A stretch of DNA of 64,000 nucleotides. Origin: Frondihabitans peucedani (GTDB taxonomy: Bacteria > Actinomycetota > Actinomycetes > Actinomycetales > Microbacteriaceae). Positions 7,404-16,402 of this stretch are shown here, one piece after another (the stretch's first letter is position 1; every line of letters begins with the position of its first letter). A program made the translations under genes and the position numbers. Location: NCBI RefSeq assembly GCF_039537585.1, contig NZ_BAABAU010000001.1, positions 1,116,001 through 1,180,000 on the forward strand, read 5' to 3'. A model generated the notes under the pieces. It worked only from the letters and a program-made list of their open reading frames with translations. It did no database searches and had not been told where the DNA came from.

Positions 7404-8689
7404 GACTTGATGTACGGCTTTCCCGAGGCGGCGGGGCCTCGCGACTGGCCGACGAGCCCGGCGACGGCGAGCACCGTCACGACGTAGGGCAGCATCAGCA
7501 TGAACTCGCTCGGCACCGGCGACCCGACGACGCTCAACACGTTCTGCAGGTTGCTGGCGAAGCCGAACAGGAGGGCGGCGAGGGTGGCCCGGATCGGGTC
7601 CCAGCGGCCGAAGATGACGGCGGCGAGGGCGATGTACCCGGCGCCGGCGGTCATGGTCTTCTGGAACTCACCGAGGTCGCCGAGGGTGAAGAACGCTCCG
7701 CCGAGGCCGGCGATGGCGCCCGCGAGCGAGACGTTCCAGAAGCGGGTCGCGTTGACCTTGATGCCCACGGTGTCGGCGGCCTGCGGGTGCTCGCCCACGG
7801 CGCGGAGGCGGAGTCCCCAGCGCGTCTTGAAGAGGCCGAAGAACACGGCGGCGATCGCGATGTACATGAGGTAGACGACGACGTTCTGCTGGAAGAGCAG
7901 CGGGCCGACGAGCGGGATCCGCGACAGGACCGGGATGTCGAACGGCGGGAAGAGCAGCCCCTTGTTGAGGTCCGGCTGGCTCGTCAGCACCTCCGAGTAC
8001 AGGAAGCTCGTGAGGCCGGTGACGAGCACGTTCAGGACGACGCCGACGATGACCTGGTCGACGAGGTACCGGATGCTGAAGACCGCGAGCACCATCGACA
8101 CCAGGGCTCCGGCGACCATCGCGCTGACGAGGCCGATCCAGAGCGAGCCGGTGATGCTGGCGACGACGGCCGACACGAACGCGCCGCCGAGCAGCTGCCC
8201 CTCGATCGCGACGTTCACGACGCCGACGCGCTCGGAGATGACCCCGCCGAGCGCACCGAAGATGAGCGGCGTGGAGAGGCTGAGCGAGCCGATCAGGAGG
8301 CCGGGCACCAGGATCGAGTTCCCGGCGCCGGCCCAGGCGAGGAACCCGACCAGGAACAGCACGCCGAACAGCGCGATCAGCCAGATCGGCGTCTTCTGGT
8401 AGCGGGTCGAGCGGAAAGCCGAAAACAGCGCGATCAGCGCCAGGACGACCGTGACGACGACGCCGGTGCCGTACGTCGGCACCACCGCGTTCGGCAGGGT
8501 GAAGAAGTCGGTCGAGGTCGACAGCCGGAACGTCGAGTGGCCGTGACGGCCCGCGACGAGGAACAGCAGGATCGCGAGGACCGTGAACGCCCCGAGCGCG
8601 ATGGGCGCCTTGAACGACCGGCTCCTCGTGATCTCGAGGCCGGGCGTGGGGGCGGCCGGGACGGCCACGTCGGGTGTCATCGTGCTCAC
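7400..8689 (-). CDS. ABC nucleoside importer, permease 2 (NupC/YufQ type)
   Basis: Polytopic membrane protein of the BPD_transp_2 family, about 429 residues, with roughly ten hydrophobic segments and the family stretch PLIFGALGGVISERVGVVNV followed by AIEGQLLGGAF. I chose GTG 8689, which overlaps the upstream permease stop (GTGA); ATG 8680 (MTPDV) is the alternative, three codons further in. It pairs with the permease at 8686-10005 and the double ATPase to import nucleosides bound by the BmpA lipoprotein. The compact 4-bp overlaps across the whole set show a single transcript. Confidence 0.88.
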   Translation of the reverse strand: MSTMTPDVAVPAAPTPGLEITRSRSFKAPIALGAFTVLAILLFLVAGRHGHSTFRLSTSTDFFTLPNAVVPTYGTGVVVTVVLALIALFSAFRSTRYQKTPIWLIALFGVLFLVGFLAWAGAGNSILVPGLLIGSLSLSTPLIFGALGGVISERVGVVNVAIEGQLLGGAFVSAVVASITGSLWIGLVSAMVAGALVSMVLAVFSIRYLVDQVIVGVVLNVLVTGLTSFLYSEVLTSQPDLNKGLLFPPFDIPVLSRIPLVGPLLFQQNVVVYLMYIAIAAVFFGLFKTRWGLRLRAVGEHPQAADTVGIKVNATRFWNVSLAGAIAGLGGAFFTLGDLGEFQKTMTAGAGYIALAAVIFGRWDPIRATLAALLFGFASNLQNVLSVVGSPVPSEFMLMLPYVVTVLAVAGLVGQSRGPAASGKPYIKS

Positions 8690-10005
8690 TTGGTCACCAC
8701 CGCGGTCTTTGAGGAGGCGCGACGGACGCGTCGCTGGGCGGGCCCGGGGGCCGGGATCCTGAAGATGGTCCGCACGAGCGGCGGCGCGGCCACGAACAGC
8801 ACGATCAGCGACTGGACGACGAGCACGATGTCGATCGGCACGCCGTTGGCCGCCTGCATCGCGTAGCCGCCGGCCTTCAGCGCTCCGAAGAGGAGGCCGG
8901 CGCCGAACACGCCCCAGGGGCGCGAGCGGCCGAGGAGCGCGACGGTGATCGCGTCGAAGCCGATGCCCGCGTCGATCCCCGACGAGAAGCCGGTCGTCAG
9001 GGTGCCGAGCACCTGCGTCGCTCCGGCGATGCCGATCAGGGCTCCCGAGATGAGCATCGCGTAGACGTAGATGTTCTTCACGTTGATGCCGGCCGTGCGG
9101 GCGGCGTGCGGGTTCTCGCCGACCGCGCGGAAGCGGAAGCCGAGGGTCGAGCGGTTGAGGAGCCAGGCGACGAAGAACGTCGCGGCGATGACGACGAGGA
9201 ACCCGACGCTCACCGGGAAGTGCACGCCGAAGAGCTTCGGCAGGGTCGCCGAGTCGAGGGTCGCCGGCGACTGCGGGTTGGTGGAGCCCTTCGCCTGAAG
9301 GAGGCCCTGGGTCCGGAGCATGAACGAGATCAGGTAGAACGCGACGTAGTTCAGCATGATCGTGACGATCACCTCGTGGGCGCCGGTCCGGGCCTTCAGG
9401 AACCCGACGAGGGCTCCCCAGAAGGCGCCGCCCGCGATGCCGGCGAGGATCGCGAGAGGCAGGTGGATGCCGATCGGCAGGTGGAACGAGAAGCCCACCC
9501 AGCCGGCGAAGGCCGCCCCGATCAGGATCTGCCCCTGGCCGCCGATGTTGAACATTCCCGCGCGGAAGGCGAGCGCGACGCCGAGGCCGGCGACGATCAG
9601 CGGCATGGCGAAGTTGATGGTGTTCGCCAGCGGGGCGATGCCGGCGAGGAACCCGACGGCCTGGAAGTTGATGATCGCGCCCTGGAACAGCGACACGTAG
9701 GCGAGCGAGACCGAGTTCCACACCGCGCTCAGCATGTCGCTCGGGCGGGCGAAGAAGTAGCCGGCGGTCTTCTGCACGGTCGGGTCGGTGACGGCGATCA
9801 GGATGCCGCTCAGCACGAGCGCGAGCACGACGGCGAGCACCGAGATCATGGCGTTGCCGGTGACGATGTCGCGCAGGATCCCGGAGGCCCGGTCGTTCCG
9901 TGAGTCCTGCGGCGCTCCGGGGGTCTGCCCCGCTGGCTCCTTCTCGGCGGCGAGCGCCTGGGTGTTGCCCGTCTCGCCGACGGGCGTGGCCGAGGTCTCG
10001 CTCAT
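8686..10005 (-). CDS. ABC nucleoside importer, permease 1 (NupB/YufP type)
   Basis: Inner membrane subunit of 439 residues. A hydrophilic N-terminus of about 45 residues precedes the first membrane span. The core has NTINFAMPLIVAGLGVALAF, then FRAGMFNIGGQGQILIGAAF, the signature of BmpA-type ABC importers of the BPD_transp_2 family. The ATG overlaps the ATPase stop by 4 bp and its own stop overlaps the next permease start. Together with the second permease it forms the translocation pore. The substrate (nucleosides) is inferred from BmpA, cdd, deoA and add in the same operon. Confidence 0.88.
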   Translation of the reverse strand: MSETSATPVGETGNTQALAAEKEPAGQTPGAPQDSRNDRASGILRDIVTGNAMISVLAVVLALVLSGILIAVTDPTVQKTAGYFFARPSDMLSAVWNSVSLAYVSLFQGAIINFQAVGFLAGIAPLANTINFAMPLIVAGLGVALAFRAGMFNIGGQGQILIGAAFAGWVGFSFHLPIGIHLPLAILAGIAGGAFWGALVGFLKARTGAHEVIVTIMLNYVAFYLISFMLRTQGLLQAKGSTNPQSPATLDSATLPKLFGVHFPVSVGFLVVIAATFFVAWLLNRSTLGFRFRAVGENPHAARTAGINVKNIYVYAMLISGALIGIAGATQVLGTLTTGFSSGIDAGIGFDAITVALLGRSRPWGVFGAGLLFGALKAGGYAMQAANGVPIDIVLVVQSLIVLFVAAPPLVRTIFRIPAPGPAQRRVRRASSKTAVVTK

Positions 10006-11540
10006 ACGGAGAGCTCCTGTTCGTGCGACTGCTGGTATTCGGGCGGGACCTCGCCGGCCATCATGAGGCCGAGGACGTCGCGCGGGGTGTCGGCGGGGAC
10101 GATGCCGATGATCGAGCCGCGGTACATGACGGCGATCCGGTCGGCGAGTGCGGTGACCTCGTCGAGCTCGGTCGAGACGACGATGACCGGGACGCCCTCG
10201 TCGCGCGTCGCGACGATGCGCTTGTGGACGAACTCGATGGAGCCGACGTCGATGCCGCGGGTGGGCTGCGCTGCCACGAAGAGGCGGAGGTCGCGAGAGA
10301 GCTCGCGGGCGAGGACGACCTTCTGCTGGTTCCCGCCTGAGAGGCGGCCGACCGGCGTGGCGATGCCCTGGCTGCGGACGTCGAACTCCGCGACCTTGTC
10401 GCGCGCGAAGGCGGCGAGGTCGACGAGCTTCAACCAGCCCCGCGACACGAACGGGCCGTGGTAGGAGCGGTCGAGCATGAGGTTCTCGGCGATGGTGAAC
10501 TCGCCGACGAGGCCGTCCTCGGTGCGGTCCTCCGGGACGAAGCCGACGCCGGAGTCGAGCACCTTCCGGACGCTGAGGCCGGCGATGCGCTTGCCGTCGA
10601 GCGTGATCGAGCCCTCGACACGCGGCTGGAGGCCGAGGAGCGCCTCGGTGAGCTCCGTCTGGCCGTTGCCCTGGACGCCGGCGATGGCGAGGATCTCGCC
10701 GCGGCGCACCTCGAACGAGACTTCGTCGACGACGACCTGCCCGATCGGGTCGATGACACGGAGCCCCTCGACGACGAGGGCAGCCTCGCCGGCTCGGGCC
10801 GGCTCCTTCTGCACGGTCAGCTCGACCGAGCGGCCGACCATGAGCGACGCGAGCTCCGAGTTCGACGCGGTGGGCGACGCCTCGCCGACGACCTTGCCGA
10901 GGCGGATGACGGTGATCCTGGAGGCGACCTCGCGGACCTCGCGGAGCTTGTGGGTGATGAAGACGATGGCCGTGCCGGCGTCGCGGAGCTGACGCATGAT
11001 CGCCATCAGCTCGTCGGTCTCCTGGGGCGTGAGGACCGCGGTGGGCTCGTCGAACACGAGCACCTTGGCGTCGCGGGAGAGCGCCTTGATGATCTCGACG
11101 CGCTGCTGCACGCCGACCGGGAGCTCCTCGACGATCGCGTCGGGGTCGACGTCGAAGCCGAACCGCTGCGAGATCTCGCGCACCTTCGCGCGGGCTCCGG
11201 GCAGGTCGAGGCGGCCGCCGAACGAGGTCTCCTCATTGCCGAGCATGACGTTCTCGGCGACGGTGAACACGGGCACCAGCATGAAGTGCTGATGCACCAT
11301 CCCGATGCCGGCGGCCATGGCGTCGCCCGGTCCCTGGAAGTGCTGGACGACGTCGTCGAGCAGGATGTCGCCCTCGTCGGCCTGGTAGAGGCCGTACAGG
11401 ACGTTCATGAGGGTGGACTTGCCGGCGCCGTTCTCTCCGAGCAGCGCGTGGATCTCGCCCGGCTCGACGGTGAGGCTGATGTGGTCGTTCGCCGTGAGGG
11501 CGCCGAAGCGCTTGGTGATGCCCTGGAGTTCGAGCTTCAT
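10002..11540 (-). CDS. ABC nucleoside importer, double ATP-binding subunit (NupA/YufO type)
   Basis: A 512-residue protein with two ABC modules. The first has Walker A GENGAGKST and a degenerate signature VGVQQRVEI. The second has GVQGNGQTE in place of a canonical Walker A and an intact LSGGNQQKV signature. This asymmetry is normal for sugar/nucleoside double ATPases (RbsA, YufO). ATG 11540 begins the first domain directly (MKLELQGITKRFG); upstream in-frame sequence is not protein-like. A strong hairpin lies between this gene and bmpA and probably lowers its expression relative to the binding protein. Confidence 0.92.
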   Translation of the reverse strand: MKLELQGITKRFGALTANDHISLTVEPGEIHALLGENGAGKSTLMNVLYGLYQADEGDILLDDVVQHFQGPGDAMAAGIGMVHQHFMLVPVFTVAENVMLGNEETSFGGRLDLPGARAKVREISQRFGFDVDPDAIVEELPVGVQQRVEIIKALSRDAKVLVFDEPTAVLTPQETDELMAIMRQLRDAGTAIVFITHKLREVREVASRITVIRLGKVVGEASPTASNSELASLMVGRSVELTVQKEPARAGEAALVVEGLRVIDPIGQVVVDEVSFEVRRGEILAIAGVQGNGQTELTEALLGLQPRVEGSITLDGKRIAGLSVRKVLDSGVGFVPEDRTEDGLVGEFTIAENLMLDRSYHGPFVSRGWLKLVDLAAFARDKVAEFDVRSQGIATPVGRLSGGNQQKVVLARELSRDLRLFVAAQPTRGIDVGSIEFVHKRIVATRDEGVPVIVVSTELDEVTALADRIAVMYRGSIIGIVPADTPRDVLGLMMAGEVPPEYQQSHEQELSV

Positions 11541-11577
11541 CGGGGTCTGACTCCCTTTCGGGTACGGAAAAGGGCGG

Positions 11578-11611
11578 AGGGCCCGGAGCGACATTAGTCG
11601 CTCCGGGCCCT
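11578..11611 (-). terminator. Intercistronic hairpin (partial terminator/attenuator) between bmpA and ATPase gene
   Basis: A 15-bp perfect stem (AGGGCCCGGAGCGAC / GTCGCTCCGGGCCCT) closes a 4-base ATTA loop. On the transcribed (minus) strand a short T-run (CCCTTTTCC) follows about 8 nt later. Such hairpins commonly stabilise the binding-protein mRNA and reduce read-through to the membrane components. Confidence 0.75.
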
Positions 11612-11623
11612 TCTGTGGGTGTG

Positions 11624-12718
11624 CTATTTGGTGAGCGAGGCGGGAGAGTCGACGGTGATCGAGCCGTCGATGATGCCGGCCTTGATCTTGTCGAGCTCGT
11701 CCTTCAGGCCCGAGTCGATCTTGCTGTCGTAGTCGTGGAACGGCGCCAGGCCGACGCCGTCGTTCTTCAGCGTGCCGACGTAGGGCGTCTTGGTGAACTT
11801 GCCCTTGGCGGAGTCCTCGACGACGGCCTTGGTGGCGGGCGCGATGCCCTTCTCGACGCTGGTCAGGAACAGCGACTTGTTCGACGGGTCGGTCTCGTAG
11901 GTGTCGGAGTCGACGCCCACGAGGGTGATGCCGTCGCCGGTCGAGGCGTTCTTCGCCTTGACCGCCTGAGCGGCGCTCTGGTAGATCGGGCCGCCGACGG
12001 GCATGATGACGTCGGCGTCCTGGTCGAGCAGCGTCTGAGCGGACTGCTTGGCGGCGGTGCCGGCGTCGAAGCCGCCCGTGAAGACGCCCTTCTGCGTCTT
12101 GACGTTCCAGCCGACGAGCTTGACGTCCTTCTTCTTCTGTTCGTTGTAGTAGGCGACGCCGTCGGCGAAGCCGTCCATGAAGATGGTGACGGTCGGGATC
12201 TGCGCGCCGCCGAAGGTGCCGACGACACCCGACTTCGAGTAGCTGGCCGCCGCGTAGCCGCCGAGGAACGCGGCCTCCGAGGTGTTGAAGGTGATCGGGC
12301 GCACGTTGTCGGCGACGGTGGACGCGTCGTCGATGGTGGCGAAGTCGACCGAGGGGTTGGCCTTGGCGGCCGCCTTGGTCGCGTCGGCCAGGAGGAAGCC
12401 GACCGTGATGATCAGGTTGCACTTCTGGTTGACGAGGCTGGTGATGTTCGAGGCGTAGACCGTCTGGTCGGCCGACTCGACCTGCTTGGAGGTGGCTCCG
12501 ACAGCGGAGGCACCCTCCTTCAGGCCGTCGAGGCCCAGCTGGTTGAACGACTTGTCGTCGAACCCGCCGGCGTCGGAGACCATGCACGGCACGTAGCTCG
12601 ACTTCGCTGCCGACTTCGTGCTGGTCGCCGAGGGGGCCGTGCCGCAGCCTGCGAGCATCGCGGTCGCGCCCACGATGGCGAGGCCGGAGAAGACGGCCTT
12701 CCGCGGAGAGATAGTCAA
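11624..12718 (-). CDS. bmpA: BmpA-family nucleoside-binding lipoprotein
   Basis: Extracellular substrate-binding lipoprotein, 364 residues, first gene of the nucleoside uptake/salvage operon. The signal peptide ends in a lipobox LAGC with Cys25 as the lipidation site. After a Ser/Thr-rich linker comes the BMP domain (VSDAGGFDDKSFNQ). I chose TTG 12718 because GGAGGA lies just upstream and the signal peptide then starts properly (MTISPRKAVF); the next upstream in-frame start lacks a ribosome site. Homologues bind purine nucleosides, which matches the downstream enzymes. Confidence 0.9.
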   Translation of the reverse strand: MTISPRKAVFSGLAIVGATAMLAGCGTAPSATSTKSAAKSSYVPCMVSDAGGFDDKSFNQLGLDGLKEGASAVGATSKQVESADQTVYASNITSLVNQKCNLIITVGFLLADATKAAAKANPSVDFATIDDASTVADNVRPITFNTSEAAFLGGYAAASYSKSGVVGTFGGAQIPTVTIFMDGFADGVAYYNEQKKKDVKLVGWNVKTQKGVFTGGFDAGTAAKQSAQTLLDQDADVIMPVGGPIYQSAAQAVKAKNASTGDGITLVGVDSDTYETDPSNKSLFLTSVEKGIAPATKAVVEDSAKGKFTKTPYVGTLKNDGVGLAPFHDYDSKIDSGLKDELDKIKAGIIDGSITVDSPASLTK

Positions 12719-12932
12719 AGTGTCCTCCAAGACAGAGTTTCGTAAGAATCGACCCAGCATCGGGTGCTGGGCACTATGACATGGAGGTTACCCAACGTGA
12801 CGACCGCTTCTTGACACTCCTGCTCGCCGGTGGCAGAAGCGTTACCAGACCGCGACGATCCAGAAACAGCGCCGTTACGCGCGATCTGCTAGGCCGACGG
12901 AGGGCGCGGGCGCAGGATCGCGTCGGCCCGCC
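12719..12932 (-). promoter_or_regulatory. Upstream region of the bmpA operon
   Basis: A 214-bp gap with no gene. On the minus strand it holds a ribosome site (GGAGGA), a 7-bp hairpin CCCAGCA/TGCTGGG at 12753-12771 in the leader, and three GTAAC cores (around 12787-12793, 12841-12845 and 12871-12876) that could be regulator half-sites. I could not assign a firm -10/-35. Confidence 0.35.
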
Positions 12933-14054
12933 TCAGAGGACGTCGTTCCGGCCCGAGAGCTTGAGCGCGTCGACGACGCTCTTGACGCGCTGCGCGTTGG
13001 CGCTCGTCGTGACCAGGAGGGCGTCCGGAGTGTCGACCACGACGATGTCGTTGACGCCGATCAGCGAGATCAGCCGGTCGCCCTGGCTGACGACGATGCC
13101 GCTCGAGGAGTCGGCCAGCACGCGCGCGTTCTCGCCGAGGATCGCCAGGTCGGAGGCGCGTCCCTTGGAGTGCAGCTTGGCGATCGAGGCGAAGTCGCCC
13201 ACGTCGTCCCAGTCGAAGTCACCTGGGATGACGGCGAGGCGCCCCTCGGCGGCGGCGGGCTCGGCGACGGTGTAGTCGATGGCGATCTTCTCGAGGTTCG
13301 GCCAGATCCGGTCGACGACGGCGCCTCGCGCGGAGGTGTCCCAGGCGTCGGCGAGTTCGAGGAGGCCCGCGAGCAGCTCCGGGCGCGTCTCGCCGAGCTG
13401 CTTCAGGAGGACGTCGGCGCGCGAGATGAACATGCCGCCGTTCCAGAGGTAGTTGCCGTCGCGGAGGTACTCCTCGGCCGTCTCGAGCTCGGGCTTCTCG
13501 ACGAACGAGGTGACGGCCTTGGCGTGCGGCGCGCTCTCGATCTCGAGGTCCTTGCCGCAGTGGATGTAGCCGAAGCCGATGGCGGGCTCGGTGGGCGTGA
13601 TTCCGATGGTGGCGATGTAGCCGGCGTCGGCGGCCGCGATCGCCTCGTGGACGGCGCGGACGAAGCCGCGCTGGTCGGCGATCACGTGGTCGGCGGCGAA
13701 CGAGCCGATGATGACGTCGGGCTCGCGCTTGACGAGGATCGCGGCGGCGAGGCCGATCGCGGCGGTGGAGTCCTTCGGCTCGCTCTCGAGCACGACGTTG
13801 TGGTCGGCGAGCGCCGGGAGCTGCTCCTCGACGGCGGCGCGGTGCGAGCGCCCGGTGACGACCATGATGCGCTGCTCGCCGTTGATCGGCGCCAGGCGGT
13901 CCCAGGTCCCGCGGAGCAGGGTGGAGCCGCTGCCGGTGAGGTCGTGCAGGAACTTGGGGGCGTCGGCGCGGCTGAGCGGCCACAGCCTCGAGCCGATGCC
14001 GCCGGCCGGGATGATGCTGTAGAACCGGTCGAGACTCTCGCGCGCTGTCGTCAT
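12933..14054 (-). CDS. manC: Mannose-1-phosphate guanylyltransferase
   Basis: Makes GDP-mannose from mannose 1-phosphate and GTP. The 373-residue nucleotidyltransferase has the signature PAGGIGSRLWPLSR near residue 16 and FVEKP around 180, with no fused phosphomannose isomerase domain. The start at 14054 is supported by TAGGGT (14067-14062) ending 7 nt upstream, a leaderless arrangement without a Shine-Dalgarno site. It is divergent from a GT4 glycosyltransferase likely to consume GDP-mannose for mannolipids or cell-envelope glycans. Confidence 0.92.
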   Translation of the reverse strand: MTTARESLDRFYSIIPAGGIGSRLWPLSRADAPKFLHDLTGSGSTLLRGTWDRLAPINGEQRIMVVTGRSHRAAVEEQLPALADHNVVLESEPKDSTAAIGLAAAILVKREPDVIIGSFAADHVIADQRGFVRAVHEAIAAADAGYIATIGITPTEPAIGFGYIHCGKDLEIESAPHAKAVTSFVEKPELETAEEYLRDGNYLWNGGMFISRADVLLKQLGETRPELLAGLLELADAWDTSARGAVVDRIWPNLEKIAIDYTVAEPAAAEGRLAVIPGDFDWDDVGDFASIAKLHSKGRASDLAILGENARVLADSSSGIVVSQGDRLISLIGVNDIVVVDTPDALLVTTSANAQRVKSVVDALKLSGRNDVL

Positions 14055-14067
14055 GCCCCACACCCTA
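14055..14067 (-). promoter_or_regulatory. Leaderless-type -10 element of manC
   Basis: TAGGGT at 14067-14062 (minus strand) followed by 7 nt and then the ATG at 14054. The divergent glycosyltransferase has its own TACCCT at 14166-14171 and a normal leader with GAGGGG. Confidence 0.5.
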
Positions 14068-14196
14068 CTGAGTGCGGCCCTGTGCTCCGGCTGCAGCGCC
14101 GCGGCGGGCACGATCCGCGCACCGCCTCTTCACGTCCCGGCCACTCCGGCGCCACGGCAGAGTCCTACCCTCCCCTCAAGCGACCGAGGGGAACCG

Positions 14197-15366
14197 ATGC
14201 GAGTAGCCATCGTGACCGAGAGCTTTCTCCCGACCTTGAACGGGGTCACGACGAGCGTCTGCCGGGTGCTGGAGCACCTGGCGAGACGCGGGCACGAGGC
14301 GATGGTGATCGCGCCCGACGGGAAGGGGCCGTCGCAGTACGCCGGCTTCCCCGTGCACCGCATGCCGTCGGTGGGGTACCGGCAGTTCCCCGTGGGGATC
14401 CCGGGCCCGCAGCTCGCGGGGCTGCTGGCCGGGTTCGCACCCGACGTGGTGCACGCGGCCTCGCCGTTCATCCTGGGGGCTCAGGCCATCACGGCGGCCG
14501 CCCGGATCGGCGTGCCGACGGTCGCCGTGTTCCAGACCGACATGGCCCGCTACGCCCGGGGCAACGGCTTCGGCGCGGCGGGCCAGGCCCTCGTCTGGAA
14601 GGTGATCCGAAGGATCCACCAGGGCGCGACGCTCACGCTCGTCCCGTCCGAGGCCTCCCGCGCCGACCTCCGGCGGATCGGCGTCGAACGACTCGCGACC
14701 TGGGGCCGAGGGGTCGACAGCACCCTCTACCACCCGAACCGGCGCACCGACGAGGCGACCCGGATCCTGCGCTCCCGGATCGCAGCCCCCGACGAGGTGG
14801 TCGTCGGCTACGTCGGACGCCTCGCCCCCGAGAAGGAGGTCGAGCGGCTGGCCGCCCTGCGCAGGATCCGGGGGCTCCGTCTGGCCGTCGTCGGCGACGG
14901 CCCGGCGCGCCCGGCCCTCGCTCGCAGGCTCGCGGCCCTCGACCCGGTGTTCCTCGGGGCCCTGCGCGGCGAGGAGCTCGCCACCGCGTACGCGGCGCTC
15001 GACGTGTTCGTCCACACGGGCACGACCGAGACGTTCGGCCAGACGCTCCAGGAGGCGCACGCCGCGGGGCTCCCCGTCGTCGCTCCCGCCGTCGGCGGAC
15101 CGCTCGACCTCGTCGAGCACGGTGTCGACGGGCTCCTCTTCGACCCCGGTCAGGCGCACGCGCTGCGTCGCAGCGTGCTCTCCCTCGTCGGCGACGAATC
15201 GCTCCGCGCCCGCTTCGGCGAGGCGGGTCGGCGGGCGGTCGTGGGGCGCACCTGGGAGGCCCTCGGCGACGAGCTGATCGGGCACTACGAGGCCGTCGCG
15301 AGCCGCGCGATCCCCGTGACGGCGGGCGTCGCCCCTGGAGCTCCCGGTCTCTCGGCATCGAGATAG
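14197..15366 (+). CDS. GT4 glycosyltransferase, MgtA/PimB-like mannosyltransferase
   Basis: Retaining glycosyltransferase of 389 residues with two Rossmann-like domains. The N-terminus MRVAIVTESFLPTLNGV strongly resembles mycobacterial MgtA (Rv0557). The C-terminal donor site shows TGTTETFGQTLQEAHAAG, then LPVVAPAVGGP, the GT4 E-x7-E region. ATG 14197 follows GAGGGG at a good distance; in-frame sequence upstream is not protein-like. Divergence from manC points to GDP-mannose as donor and a glycolipid acceptor (glucuronosyl- or phosphoinositide-based), working on the inner membrane face. The exact acceptor cannot be read from sequence. Confidence 0.8.
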   Translation: MRVAIVTESFLPTLNGVTTSVCRVLEHLARRGHEAMVIAPDGKGPSQYAGFPVHRMPSVGYRQFPVGIPGPQLAGLLAGFAPDVVHAASPFILGAQAITAAARIGVPTVAVFQTDMARYARGNGFGAAGQALVWKVIRRIHQGATLTLVPSEASRADLRRIGVERLATWGRGVDSTLYHPNRRTDEATRILRSRIAAPDEVVVGYVGRLAPEKEVERLAALRRIRGLRLAVVGDGPARPALARRLAALDPVFLGALRGEELATAYAALDVFVHTGTTETFGQTLQEAHAAGLPVVAPAVGGPLDLVEHGVDGLLFDPGQAHALRRSVLSLVGDESLRARFGEAGRRAVVGRTWEALGDELIGHYEAVASRAIPVTAGVAPGAPGLSASR

Positions 15367-15404
15367 TTGAGTCCCCCTTCACGGTGGCCCCCAGAGGCGC
15401 TGTT

Positions 15405-15450
15405 TAGGATGGAGAAGTTCTTGAGAACACACCCCGATCCAGCTGGAGGG
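15405..15450 (+). promoter_or_regulatory. Promoter and ribosome site of the sdhCDAB operon
   Basis: TAGGAT (15405-15410) lies 46 nt before sdhC, and GGAGGG (15445-15450) sits 6 nt before ATG 15457. The -35 is not clear. Confidence 0.45.
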
Positions 15451-15456
15451 TTGCTC

Positions 15457-15894
15457 ATGGCCGAGCAGACGACAGGGGTCCTCACCGGGCCTCCCACACC
15501 GAACGTCCCGACTCCGCGACCGGGCCGGTTCCAAGGCACGCTCTATCGGGGTCGCGAGGGAATGTGGTCCTGGGTCCTCCACCGGATCACCGGCGTCTCC
15601 ATCTACTTCTTCCTGCTGGTGCACATCCTCGACACCGCTCTCGTGCGGGTGAGCCCGCAGGCGTACAACGCGGTCATCAGCACCTACAAGCACCCGATCA
15701 TGGGCCTCGGCGAGACGGCCCTCGTCGCCGCGATCGCGTTCCACGCCCTCAACGGCCTGCGGATCATCCTGATCGACTTCTGGAGTGCCGGCACGAAGCA
15801 CCAGAGGATCATGTTCTACGTCGTCATCGCGCTGTGGATCATCCTCCTCATCGGCTTCGTCCCCCGCCAGCTGATGAACGTCTTCTCGGAGTAA
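15457..15894 (+). CDS. sdhC: Succinate dehydrogenase cytochrome b556 subunit
   Basis: Membrane anchor of complex II, 145 residues with three hydrophobic helices. The first helix follows HRITGVSIYFFLLVHILDTA and the second contains AFHALNGLRII; these conserved histidines are the expected haem region. ATG 15457 is preceded by GGAGGG. It is the first gene of sdhCDAB, 4 nt before sdhD. Electrons from SdhA/SdhB pass here to the quinone pool. Confidence 0.92.
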   Translation: MAEQTTGVLTGPPTPNVPTPRPGRFQGTLYRGREGMWSWVLHRITGVSIYFFLLVHILDTALVRVSPQAYNAVISTYKHPIMGLGETALVAAIAFHALNGLRIILIDFWSAGTKHQRIMFYVVIALWIILLIGFVPRQLMNVFSE

Positions 15895-15898
15895 GCGA

Positions 15899-16348
15899 AT
15901 GACCACTGAGACCGTCGAGGCCCCCCGCTCCGCGCGCGCCGCGAAGCGCACCACCAACTGGGAGAAGTGGGGTTGGCTCTACATGCGCGGCAGCGGCGTG
16001 CTGCTCATCGTCCTGATCTTCGGCCACCTGTTCACCAACCTCATCGCGGGCAAGGGCGGCGTCAAGGCGATCGACTTCGCCTTCGTCGGCGGCAAGTGGT
16101 CGAACCCGTTCTGGCAGGTCTGGGACTTCCTGATGCTCTGGCTCGCGCTGATCCACGGGTCGAACGGCATGCGCACGATCGTCAACGACTACGTGTCGAA
16201 TCCGAAGGTGCGCCGCGTCATGCTCATCGCCCTGCTCGCATCGACGGCCGTCCTGCTCCTCCTCGGCACCCTCGTGATCTTCACGTTCACGCCGTGCCCC
16301 GCCGGCGCCCTGCCCGCCGACCTCCCCTCGTTCTGCCCCGCCCAGTAG
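15899..16348 (+). CDS. sdhD: Succinate dehydrogenase hydrophobic membrane anchor subunit
   Basis: A 149-residue second membrane anchor. Three hydrophobic segments can be seen (about 31-52, 74-94 and 106-128), with HGSNGMRTIVNDY between the second and third, typical of the actinobacterial SdhD. It ends in a short Cys/Pro-rich tail that contains two cysteines. It is tightly spaced after sdhC; 54 nt separate it from sdhA. Confidence 0.9.
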   Translation: MTTETVEAPRSARAAKRTTNWEKWGWLYMRGSGVLLIVLIFGHLFTNLIAGKGGVKAIDFAFVGGKWSNPFWQVWDFLMLWLALIHGSNGMRTIVNDYVSNPKVRRVMLIALLASTAVLLLLGTLVIFTFTPCPAGALPADLPSFCPAQ

Positions 16349-16402
16349 CGCAGGCCGCAGCAGCCTGTCGACTCCCGCCTCCCCTCCCACCAGAGAGCTC
16401 CC

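Noticed and set aside
10002-12587. N-terminal extension of the nucleoside ABC ATPase to 861 residues
   Set aside because: The first ~350 codons overlap bmpA in another frame and are Arg-rich; the protein starts properly at 11540.
12781-13275. Plus-strand frame in the bmpA-manC gap
   Set aside because: Most of it lies opposite manC and it has no ribosome site or motif.
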